Assembly (NCBI GenBank): GCA_030549495.1 | Contig: JAUIRK010000157.1 | Location: forward strand, 117,001 to 181,000 | DNA: 64,000 nt | Source of the DNA: Nectonema munidae | Taxonomy: Eukaryota; Nematomorpha; Nectonematoida; Nectonematidae | Reading direction: 5' to 3' | In this document: piece after piece, positions 1-9,294 of the stretch | Layout of the letters: every line of letters starts with the position of its first letter | Numbering within the stretch: the stretch's first letter is position 1 | The notes under the pieces: generated by a model | What the model was told of the DNA's origin: nothing | Seen by the model: the letters and a program-made list of their open reading frames with translations, nothing else | Databases searched by the model: none | Made by a program: the position numbers and the translations under genes

Positions 1-1775
1 TCAATTTAGAATTCTCGAATATTTTAATTTCCAAAAAATGAAAGATCAAATTGTTGTAAATTAAGAAATTTGACTAATATATAAGTCCGAATAATCTAAA
101 TTCTAGGATCATTATAACGAAATATTTTGATTCATCCTAATCGATTCAAAGCGTTGCCTTGTTTTAGCTTTGGTTTTCTTGTTTTTGATTCATCCCTTTT
201 CATTAACATTGCTGTTATTTTATTACTTTTTGAAAAAAAAGTTTTCTAAATTATTTTATATTCAAAATGAGTATAGAAAATATACATAATTTCCTATAAT
301 TATTTATTATCCCGGATACAGAGCTGCAGCCGCAAAGTTCCAGAAAGGCCATTTCCCATCTACCATATACTCTTCTTTGTTGAGTGCTTGTGCTCAGTTG
401 ATTTTATATGATTTAAAGAAATGTTGAAATACAGTGCTATACAGATCCGTTATTTTTCGTGTTTTACTTTAGTTTATTCTCATTCTATGTATATGTAGGT
501 AGGTATGTGCGGCCTCTATTAGACGCCTAAGCGATGGCGCTGTCCGTACCTGGTTTGTGACTTTTGTATCTTTTAAATTTAGTATATAAACTTGAAATTG
601 TTTCCTTTTTGATTTCCTGAAAATTACACAATTCTTTTGGGTTGAGGCTTCTAAAACATTAAAGTTGTGCAGCTATTATATCACTTCATTTTTGTAAATC
701 TCTTAGAAGAAACACTGGGTCCTTTAAAATCAATTTATTTATTGCGAAACATCGGGTAAAATCTCCTCTGATTCTCGACCACACACAAAGAAAAGTTATG
801 AAACACGTGTTTAAAACGAACTTGGAATTTCCAGGTATGCTACTCAAGTTTTGCCTCTCACATGAGCAGTAAACTCGGGGTACTGAAATTTGAACCCCGG
901 ACTCTTCACAATCAAATCCAGGTTATGAGTAATCCTCTTTGGTCTTCCATTTAACCTACAGTCAGTTTTTAATGGCATGTCAATATTTTAATACGTATAT
1001 TTGCAATCTTTTAGTAGTCAAAGCAAACGGCAGGCTGTTTTCATCACTCGTTCGCTTTCGAACAAAATCTCAAGAGTATATAATGGTCAAAGCGAGCACT
1101 TACGCCTTTACAAATCCATACTCAGAAGTGTTCGAATTTGTTATAATCACTTTCACACTTTCCAAGTACTTTTTACGTTCATTTTTTATCATCAGAGTTT
1201 GATTAAAATTATTTTTTTATTTTGAGTTAAGTATCTTCATCAAATATATAATTGCTATTAATTAGCAAATCGATTATTTTAAAATTAAGTAAAGCATTAA
1301 CTAGTATACAAGTATTATTTTCAATTTCTTTTTGTAACATAGTTTTCTTTTTTTCACACTTCATTAAACTTTGGTCACAATAAACTGTTTTTCATATTTA
1401 AAAGTGTTTAACACCAGATTATTTTTTCTTATCTGAACATCTAAAGCGTCAATTGACGCAAAATGGGAATTAAAAAAATTTCTTGGATTAAAAATATAAA
1501 TAAGATATAAAATATTATATTATATATATGAATGAATTGTTTTGAACATTTAAAACAACATTAAATAACTATAAAAATTTATTCAATCTAAAAAAAAGCA
1601 TAGTTAAAAAGACATACGAATTCGAATTGTGTAAACTTTTGCATCTCGTGATTCTAGTGTTAAGCATTGAAAATTCTAACTAGCTTCTAACTGAGTAAAT
1701 CAATTAATCCTATTATTCCCTTACTGATTTCTTATTTAAGGCCGTTGTCAACTTTTGTTTTCTATTAACACTATT
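1..1775. other. AT-rich stretch, no gene recognised
   Basis: I see no convincing coding segment, RNA gene or element terminus here. Short open frames near 939-1225 and 1755-1964 are AT-rich, lack known motifs and look like chance. A phrase near 311-400 is open in one frame but has no supporting splice context. Upstream exons of the gene at 5082-8619 could lie here, but I cannot point to one. Confidence 0.5.
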
Positions 1776-2070
1776 CATTTGTATCGGATATCTGCAAATA
1801 TCACTCATCAATCATCCGCGGAGCATTTAAATTTCATCATCGGAACTACATTCGCATCCACAATTTTCAAATATTTTTCTCCTTGCCCTAACCGCAAAGT
1901 TTTTTCAGATTTTGGATTTTTACATATCCAAAATTTTTATAAGTACATCTTTATTATAAATTGACATTCTCTAAATTTTTAAAAAGTATAAAGCAATATC
2001 AATTATGATATCCTAATCCGATAAAAAAATTAATTCTGACATACAAAAAATTTCTCATCCGATACACCTC
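1776..2070 (-). repeat. MITE, diverged copy of the family at 50166-50444
   Basis: Its left edge reads GTATCGGATATC and its right edge ATCCGATACACCTCTA, which are inverted relatives of each other. Read in reverse, the interior matches the copy at 50166-50444 over most of its length, sharing blocks such as TATCGGATAT, CGCATCCACAATT and GTCAAA/TTCAAATATTTTT. The outer bases of the left end have drifted. It has no coding capacity. The superfamily is unassigned because no clear target duplication is visible. Confidence 0.55.
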
Positions 2071-2479
2071 TACTATTAGGTCAGAAAAGTCAACGTTTAA
2101 TGATATCAACTAAAATAGATTTCATTTTTATAATCGTTTGAATAAAACATTTTTAATATGGGTAAAAATGTTCAACTTCTCCATTGTGGAACATAAATTG
2201 ATCATGAGGTGAGGGTTTTTTTTATAGCTATTTTTTTATGTATTTTGCGTGCTGATTCTAAAAATGCCATTCATTTTGCCCAATCAGGTCAGGATTTTAT
2301 GCTATGGTGATTAGGAAAAATCGAAATTTCTAAATATGATGTCAACGTTTTTATCTAAAGTATATTATAAGAAATGCGACCACAACACATAGGACCAAAA
2401 TATATCAAGTACATAGATGCGTTTACAGTTATACATGCATAAATGGCTGTCTCAGAGAATTTCTAAGGGGCTTGCTGTC

Positions 2480-3660
2480 TGGGGCATTCCGTTCAGACAC
2501 CATCAGTAGTCGGCGAGCATGTTGATATCCCAGTGACCCTGGTACTTCTCCTCCATTATACGTATATCTTTATGAAAGCATTCTCCTTGTTCCTCACTCA
2601 CGTCACCACAGTTCACTGGAAAGTAGTTCAAGTGAGACCTGAGGCAGTGCATCTTGATGGGCATGTGTAGATCAAGAACTTCGTAGCTCTGAAGTGGATT
2701 CTCAACAACTCGTTCATACTCTGAACTTCTGTAATTGCCAAGAAAATTGGAGACAATAGATTTAAAGGCATGCCAGGTTTTCTTCTCATTTACATCCATG
2801 TTGCAATCAAACTTGGGATTTTTGAAAAGCTCTCTGATCTGAAATTCCTGCATTCAGCTTTGTCTCACTGACTTTTGAAAATTTTTCTTCCAGAAAACTG
2901 AAAATCTGTCTTAGTTTTTGAACAGATTGAGCTTGATGTGTAGTGGCGGAAGAAAAATACGCGAATTTACCAGAGCATGAGTAACAACATTGTGAGAACC
3001 TGGAGTAAGTTCACTTTGGGGGGGGGGGGGCTAGTAACGTTGCATGCAATACTACTTGCATTCTCGACTATCCCACAGACAGAGGAAACATGGAAACTTG
3101 GTTTAGCCACCTTGTAGGCCCAGCACTATGACAACCTGTAGAAAAAAACAGATTAAAAATATGTTTCGCTGAAAAGTTAAATCTGAAAATAAATTACCTT
3201 CAAGTCTCCACATATCTTCCATTTATGGTCTTTATACTTCAGAGCAGTTAACAGATAGTCCATATTGTTGTAGTTATCATCCATCTGCACTGAATGCCCC
3301 ACCCGAACAGACGCGACCTGGATTCCTGTTTCTCTTTGATGAGTCAATGAAGAGCCGCCACTCTGATGGATTATGTGATTTTCCCATACCTGCAATGAGT
3401 CCACTGATGGTGTTGCAATACACAAATGATACTTTACATGATGTTTTTTCTTCCTGTTTATACCTGAAATGTAAGGGAAGATTTAGTATCAAGATAACTT
3501 AACATATTAACTTTATGTTTAAGAATGTTAGGAATAAATTAATATTGATGTATTAGTATAACTTACCCTGAAGGTTTTTTCATGCAGAAGTAACAGTCCA
3601 TGATATGATCTCTCTGCCTTCCCTCCATACCATGGAAATGCCAAATGAGAGACATTGAAT
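2480..3660 (-). pseudogene. Decayed, intron-containing member of a multicopy invertebrate protein family
   Basis: Several minus-strand blocks belong to one protein family, in N-to-C order. A segment with DHIMDCYFCMKKPSG at about 3570-3620 ends at a GTAAGT donor. After an AG acceptor near 3466, a segment ends YKDHKWKICGDLK at about 3198. A ~62 bp GT-AG intron follows, then a segment with TKFPCFLCLWDSRE near 3075. Further segments carry LPPLHIKLNLF near 2935 and finally DVSEEQGECFHKDIRIMEEK and HWDINMLADY ending near 2505. I recall this pattern (FHxDIxxMEExYQGxWDxNMLADYCW) from large families of uncharacterised proteins in arthropods and Hydra; its biochemical role is unknown to me. A TGA stands where the family usually has Cys before the last Trp, and other in-frame stops and frame breaks occur, so it is a pseudogene. 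It is probably a transposon-derived repeat family rather than a unique host gene. Confidence 0.6.
3019..3031. repeat. Poly-G run
   Basis: A run of 12-13 G lies inside the decayed family member, between two of its coding blocks. It is a simple-sequence tract and is probably variable in length. Confidence 0.7.
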
Positions 3661-4015
3661 CTTCTTGTTGCTTTAGCGCTTTAGATTTTCATCACATGTT
3701 TTACATCACATGTGAGGGGCAAACGTTTTTTTTTGGTCTCCAAGTTTAATTCCAAAGTTTCCATGATATAAGTTATTCACTAGGGGAGTAATGGTGCACT
3801 GTTAGTCTGCCATTGGTACACTACCGCATACATAGCAAAACCTGTTCGGGTCATTCTTTCACTTCCGATTCATAATTAAATGTTCAACTCTGTAAGAAAA
3901 AAACATATATGAATGATTCGAAATGTGCTTATATGTCTGTGTGCCTCCTTGTGTATGAGAGAGAGACACATTCCTACTTTTTTGAAGTCTCAAGAGACAT
4001 TGACTGAGGGTCTAG

Positions 4016-4090
4016 AACAGTGGTCTCCTCTTTCTATCCTACGGACCTCCTACACTAAAATAATTATTTTGCAGACCCTTCAGGGATAAA
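4016..4090 (+). mobile_element. hAT-type terminus (left end only)
   Basis: The text CAGTGGTCTCCTCTTTCTA followed by CCTACGGACCTCC is the style of a hAT 5' terminal inverted repeat (CAGTGGT-YTCC) with its subterminal GC-richer block. No matching right end (GGAGACCACTG) was found downstream, so the element looks truncated or its partner has decayed. Confidence 0.35.
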
Positions 4091-4279
4091 GTTTAATATT
4101 GAAACTATAAGGGTGATCGTAAATATACTATTATATTAGATAATAAATACAGCGCTTAAAAAAGAACATTTGATTTTAATGAGATGTTGAGGTTGCTTTG
4201 TTGAAGCAAATTCTTAAATGTTTGGTTGAATGGTAAATAGTTTTAGGCAAAAAATAAGGACATATACTCTTTTCCCGCC

Positions 4280-4303
4280 GGCTATTCCTTATATGGAATA
4301 GCC
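4280..4303. repeat. Perfect 9 bp hairpin with 6 nt loop
   Basis: GGCTATTCC at 4280-4288 and GGAATAGCC at 4295-4303 are perfect reverse complements around the loop TTATAT. The stem stands out from the AT-rich surroundings. It could be the centre of a decayed foldback element. No RNA role is claimed. Confidence 0.5.
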
Positions 4304-4309
4304 AGCGAG

Positions 4310-5081
4310 CACGTGTGTGTATTTAAAAGTTTCGTAAGGGCATTAAAACTGGCCGAAATATTTTGTGAGAGGCTTAGCAATGTCTCGGATGATTTTTTAA
4401 TAAACAAGTATCAGGACCTCGTTTTGAGCGAAAAATGCCAATATTTTATTTATGTCCTCTTAAAATGCAATAGCACCTGATTGAGCCAATGGATAACATT
4501 TTTGAGATCAGCATGTAAAATACACTAACATAAAAACTATGCATGGCAGTTTTATTTGATAGAAAAATCAATTGAAAGTTCAATAAATTCACATTGATTC
4601 CGACGTGTACCCCCATTACAAGAAGCCTTATTGACGTAACATATAGAATATATCACTTAAATTCTCGAGTAAGAGATAAAATTTCCTTCTTCATCTTTCG
4701 AGGGGCCTGTTTCATTTCTCCAATCTGTTTGTTGATTTGTATACAAAAAGGAAGTGATACTAAATGAAATTAAAAATATTCATTATTACCCATATATTAT
4801 TATCATGTAAATTTCTATTATGCTTCATAAAAGATCCCAAAAAATAGTTAAATTTATATTTACTATCTTATATTATATCAAAATCATTAATTATTTTATT
4901 AAATTTGATTTAAAATAACAAAAATTAATCATAAAAAATTGTAGATAATTATTATTAACTGATCCTTAAAAAATGTAAAATTAATATCCAACGTAATATA
5001 AATTTCAAAATTTATCGACTATGAAATTTACCTTCATCTATGAAAATGCAGAATGCACTTCTATTTTTACTTGTAATCTAG
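4310..5081. other. Non-coding stretch upstream of the first supported exon
   Basis: This is AT-rich sequence with no recognised coding segment. Its last ~40 bases form the pyrimidine-rich tract leading into the acceptor at 5080-5081, so at least the end is probably intron of the gene at 5082-8619. Confidence 0.45.
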
Positions 5082-5338
5082 GAATTCTTTTCAATGCTCC
5101 GATGAAGACGAAAATAACCGAAACAGTAACGATCTTAGCGTCGCGTGTGAAAACGGAGTAGTTGGCCATCATTTCTTGAGTGAAAGCGAAGCAAGAAGTC
5201 ATGCAATCAACACTTCGCATTGCACAGCAATTGGTAACAACGATGCCGCTGTCGTCGCATCTCCACAACTCGGCTTTTCTCCACTACAGCCAATCATCCA
5301 AACTTCTCGTCACTACCCCCAAACACAATCTCTTGATG
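5082..5338 (+). CDS. Internal exon A of unidentified Ser/Asn/Gln-rich protein
   Basis: The exon begins after a pyrimidine-rich tract and AG at 5080-5081 and ends before GT at 5339. It holds 85 complete codons plus one base at each end, with no stop. The peptide starts NSFQCSDEDENNRNSND and ends RHYPQTQSLD. It is acidic near its start, then Ser/His/Gln-rich, with no domain I recognise. The split phase (one base left over) fits the next exon. Codon content is clearly richer in GC than the flanking AT-rich DNA, and the opposite strand's open frame here is a shadow. Earlier exons must exist because no start codon context is seen. The composition resembles the disordered activation region of a transcription factor, but that is inference only. 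Confidence 0.6.
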
Positions 5339-5468
5339 GTTAGTCTCGTTTCTTTATAATAAACCTTTTTTACTTTCTAGTATCTTTGTTATTTTCTGTA
5401 TCAAATGTATATGTAGCTAACGGTTTTAAGTGTCAAAATGATTGCAGAGTTGCGTATTATTCTTTTAG

Positions 5469-5680
5469 AAGTGCAACAACAGCCTCTGTACCTTTCATCT
5501 ATTAATTCTTCCAATTCCTCCTTTTACATTCCTCAACCCTCTTTCGCCAACAATGAGATTTCTTATCAATCTCGTAGTAGTGAAGTTATAGTTTCAGGTA
5601 CGGGTGCCAGCACTTCTAGTCAATGTGAAGAACCTAATTCCATCTTCCCAACTTCTTCATGGCAACAACACTCAACTGAG
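5469..5680 (+). CDS. Internal exon B of the same unidentified protein
   Basis: The acceptor TTATTCTTTTAG is followed by AA, completing a Glu codon with the G left by exon A. An alternative acceptor 21 bases upstream (exon start 5448) keeps the same frame. The exon encodes about 70 residues rich in Ser, Gln and Asn, beginning VQQQPLYLSSINSSNSS and ending SSWQQHSTE. It stops at a GAG|GTAATT donor at 5681, phase 0. The intron separating it from exon A is about 130 bp. There are no catalytic or DNA-binding motifs. Confidence 0.6.
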
Positions 5681-5841
5681 GTAATTTTACTTTCAAATAC
5701 ACTAAAAAGTGCAAAGTCAAGATTAACAAATTCACTAAACCTAATGTAGTTAAACACTAAACTAACAACTTTACTATTTAATTAACAAAATTCTTTTATT
5801 CTCATGTCCTAATTGTGTAGATAAGGTGTAAGAAGTTTAAA

Positions 5842-5960
5842 CAGTAAAACCTCTATATTTTCAGCTTCATAATAGTTTTCGTTATAAAGAGGCTTTCAAT
5901 ATATAATGAGTTGGTTGGATTCTTGTTTACAAGAATAAATTGAAACTTTGAAAAAGTGAA
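5842..5960 (+). mobile_element. Possible pogo/Tigger-like terminus in an intron
   Basis: The text CAGTAAAACCTCTATATT followed by TTCGTTATAAAGAGG resembles the terminal inverted repeat and subterminal region of pogo/Tigger elements (CAGT-RAACCTCTATA...). A flanking TA is not preserved and no inverted partner was found. It lies in the intron between exons B and C. Treat as a weak, fragmentary call. Confidence 0.3.
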
Positions 5961-6594
5961 AACATTTTGATGATTCGTAGAAAAATTGAGACATTATTCA
6001 CATTTTTATGTTTTTCTTAACCCATTTCTTCTGAACTTTAATTTACATTTACATTAAATAAAAGAATATTCAAAGAGAAGGAAAATTGAAAAGAAACAAA
6101 TTTTGAGTTTAATATTTCAGTTCCCAGCATGATCACCTTCTTCTTCACGCCGAGACACGGTGTCTTTCGATAGACAAAACACTAACTCAACTGCTTGCTT
6201 GTCCTGTGTGGAGAAATCGAATTATTTTTTCAGCAGCAAAATAATCTAAAATTTCAAGAACTTTTGTCAGGCAATGAGGCAGTAACCAAGGTTGCATACC
6301 TAGCAGATATTTTTACCATGCTAAATGAACTAAACGTGTCCTTACAAGAACAACCTAAAAGCGTGTTCACACTACTTGCTAAAATAAATGCCTTTTAAAA
6401 TAAATATCACTATGACAAACGCGTTTGGCTGAGGAAGATTTGCAAATGTTTTCAAACTTTTATGACTATATGGAAGAGGTGAATGTTTGCCGAAAGTGGT
6501 TTTCAATAGATTTGTAAAAATATTTTCAAGGCCCAGTGTATTCATACAAGTCACGCCAATATAGGGAACTCTCTTAAAATATATTAATGTATAC

Positions 6595-6665
6595 ACTTTC
6601 TTATAGTCCCGGCTCCATTAAAATCCGTCTTGTCCCCTGTATTTGGAGTATGATGACGGTGCTGA
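6595..6665 (+). repeat. Dispersed short repeat, copy 1
   Basis: ACTTTCTTATAGTCCCGGC, then CCATTAAAATCCGTCTTG, then CCCCTGTATTTGGAGTA matches segments at 48447-48530 (same strand) and 23755-23835 (opposite strand). The three share the order TATAGTCCCGGC.CC / AAAATC.GT.TTG.CCCCTGTA / TTGGAGT. It is probably a fragment of one repetitive element. It lies in the intron between exons B and C. Confidence 0.45.
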
Positions 6666-6963
6666 TTTAGACATTAAGTATTTTTGAGCATTTAAATTTG
6701 ATAAAATTTTGTGAATTAAGATAATTCAATTTTTTTACCTTGATTATCCAAACAGGCTTTATAGAACTCCTGAGATGTCTGAAAAAGAAATAGCTTTAGA
6801 TTTGTGTTGTTATAATACATAAAATTAAAGTTTGCATCTGTTTTTGTTTTTGTCTTTATTAACTTTTATGCTGGGGTGGTATACAACCATATCTATACCT
6901 TTTTAGCTTCAAAAAAGGTTGGTATTTCTAGTGTTAAACTGTGTCATTATTGACTTATATTAG

Positions 6964-7228
6964 ACAACGGCGATGAATGCAGACTGTGCTTATTCATCAA
7001 TTTTGCCTCCTTTCAACAACAACTCCTCCTTGCTTTGTCAAAGGCTAAACAATCCGCATTCTCTCGTCGAAGGGGTAAACAATTCCGAGCAGCCCCACCT
7101 TTCAACACACCACCTGTCTTCTTCAATTCCATGTCGCAGTTTTCACGACATTTCTCAGAGAATGGCTCACACCTATCAACCCGACATGTGTTCCTACAAC
7201 AATAATAATTATTATAGTTCTATTTCAG
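6964..7228 (+). CDS. Internal exon C of the same unidentified protein
   Basis: An AG at 6962-6963 opens a phase-0 exon of 88 codons plus one base, ending TTTCAG|GTATTT at 7228. The peptide starts TTAMNADCAYSSILPPFNNN and includes HLSTHHLSSSIPCRSFHD. It ends in an Asn/Tyr run, YNNNNYYSS. It is low-complexity in Asn, Ser and His, as in exons A and B, and has no recognised domain. Both neighbouring junction phases agree (0 from exon B, 1 into exon D), which is the main support that these blocks are one gene. Confidence 0.6.
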
Positions 7229-8302
7229 GTATTTTCTATATATCTCGGTCTTTGCGAAAATAGTTTACGCTGGGTCATTATATATCCCAACTTACATTCT
7301 ACGATAAATTCTTGTTAATACCAATCGTCTGTCTTATCGCCTGGTTATTCTGCTAAACAAAATCTCAAATTGTTCCGTGTATTCACTGAGAACGGTGATT
7401 AGTCTTAATTGAGCAGTTTGCCTTACCAAATTTTGAAAAAATTACACTAAATGACATATCAAACACATTTATTTTAATTTCTATAGCTTATCAATTAACT
7501 TGCTTATAACAAACACGAATATAAAGAAGTTGGCCGTAAGTGGAATCCTACTCTTGGAGCCAGCAGTAGTACCATGCGATCAGTGCTATATTGGCTGGCT
7601 GGTACTACAGTTACCCATCGCTGCAGCTATCAATAACAATAATATCACTATTGTGAGAAGTTGTTTAATATAAAGAAGTTATTTCCAATTTGTTTCAAAA
7701 AGATTTTTTAATAAATGCGTGCATTCCTTATTACCAATATTTAAATTTTGTTAAACCCCAAAGCATTTTATATAAAAATAAGGAATTAGTGAATTTTTCC
7801 CAACATCAGAATCCAGAATTTTTTTGTAATTGTTCTTATTTATTCTGTAAGATTTTACAAACGTACACATAATGAAGAATCTTTATAAAAAGTTTATATA
7901 TAGATGAGGGCATAAACTGAAAATTTTATTTAAGGGTTGTTTTTATTTTAATGAAGAAACCTAGTTTGGAAAACGCTTGATAAATAAAGTTTTTAAATTT
8001 TTCGTTTCAAATTTTTATTAATTTTATAAACTTTTTACAATTTTTCTTATTTTTTAGTATTTTTTTAAAATTATTTTTTATCTCATCTTAAATTAGTTTT
8101 TTAGTACTACCCTTTTCATCAGTTGAAAATATTATAGTAAAATCTTTCCTCTTAGTTCACAAACCAGCATTTAATGGAGGAACCAATAAATGAATATAGT
8201 TACTCTATTTTGATAATCCCTGCATTATTTCAAGCTTATGTTGTACTTAGTATTTGAATTGCTTGAATTTAACATTCACTAATGCCATTTTGTCGCAATT
8301 AG
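7229..8302 (+). other. Intron between exons C and D
   Basis: This is AT-rich intron sequence of about 1.07 kb. A short run near 7550-7650 is more GC-rich (CCAGCAGTAGTACC, GGCTGGCTGGTACTAC, partly self-complementary), but no gene or element was recognised. Confidence 0.45.
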
Positions 8303-8619
8303 CTAGAGATGAAGCAGATATTTCAAATTGGTCATTCAATCCAAATCATCAATGGAATTCCTCCGATCCTTCTCAAAATGCAATTTCTCTTCCTGCAACT
8401 CACAATACTAATAATAGTCTTTTTCATCCATCTCTTCACAGTCAATCCTCGAATCAGCACCCCCCTCCCACCTACGAACCCCATCATCATCAACAGGCGT
8501 CGAATCTCGAAGATTCATATCCTATTGAATTTCTCACTCACCAACAACTTCCACAAACCCAACCAAATTTATCCTTCGTTGAAGACTTGGCTTGTTTTAC
8601 TGCATTTCAAAATCAATGA
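8303..8619 (+). CDS. Terminal exon D of the same unidentified protein
   Basis: After TCGCAATTAG the bases CT complete a Gly/Ala-type codon with the G left by exon C (GCT, Ala). The frame then runs 104 codons to TGA at 8617-8619. The peptide begins ARDEADISNWSFNPNHQW. It has a His/Pro/Gln stretch (QHPPPTYEPHHHQQ) and ends LSFVEDLACFTAFQNQ. An AATAAA poly(A) signal lies about 245 bases downstream at 8863-8868. The Gln/His/Pro/Ser composition and short hydrophobic-acidic C terminus fit a transcriptional regulator's tail, but nothing identifies the family. Overlapping open frames in other registers are shadows. Confidence 0.65.
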
Positions 8620-8862
8620 TCTTGTTTCAAAGTTATTTTGCCGAAAATTGTACCTACAAAGTTTTTACTTATTACAAAATATCACGCGGATTTTCGAACA
8701 TCAAATTATCCAAACCATCATCAACAATTTTGATCGTGAATATTCATATCATTGTTTCTCCGTTTTAGTGGAATTCTGCGTGGATCTCACTCCAAACATT
8801 TAAAATGTCTTAAAGTGTCGGATCCTTCTTAATCTTTAAATGCCTTTTAAATTTAATCCCTC

Positions 8863-8868
8863 AATAAA
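8863..8868 (+). terminator. Poly(A) signal AATAAA for the gene ending at 8619
   Basis: AATAAA sits 244 bases past the stop codon, followed by T/G-rich sequence. It is the first canonical hexamer after exon D on this strand. Confidence 0.5.
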
Positions 8869-8869
8869 T

Positions 8870-9294
8870 TTTTAAAAAGGAATATCATCTTTCTTTCGAA
8901 GCGTATGATTGTTTTCCATTAACATCCACTTTTTTTTAACTCCTCTGTGTATTGATGTGTTTATGCTTAAAATTGAGATAAACTCGTGGAAGATGTTATT
9001 TTTGTAAAAAAAATACGAAAAAAACTGCAACAAACGTTTGCATGTAAAATGTTTTCCTTTTCATCGCAAATATTAAATAATGTTTGAATAATTTTTTTAA
9101 TTAGATATATTATATTACTTTTAAGCGCCAACGTTCCAATTTTGGAACATAGGTTTTTTCTATTTTTTCAATAGTATCTATCTTTTCAAGATTGAAAAAA
9201 AAAAATTTTAAGTTACTTCATAGGAATATATAAAAAAAATGATAAAAACATATAGTGACGTTTAAGAGGTTTTATTTTTTCCTTTAATTTAAAC
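8870..9294. other. Intergenic AT-rich spacer
   Basis: Nothing beyond A/T runs is seen between the poly(A) signal and the next transposon terminus. Confidence 0.5.

Noticed and set aside
311-420. Exon-like phrase near the left edge (PGYRAAAAKFQKGHF)
   Set aside because: No clear acceptor and donor in matching phase, and no recognised domain. It could be an upstream exon of the gene at 5082-8619, but this is unsupported.
5038-5268. Minus-strand 76-codon frame
   Set aside because: It is the antisense shadow of plus-strand exon A, which has better codon content, splice sites and matching neighbours.
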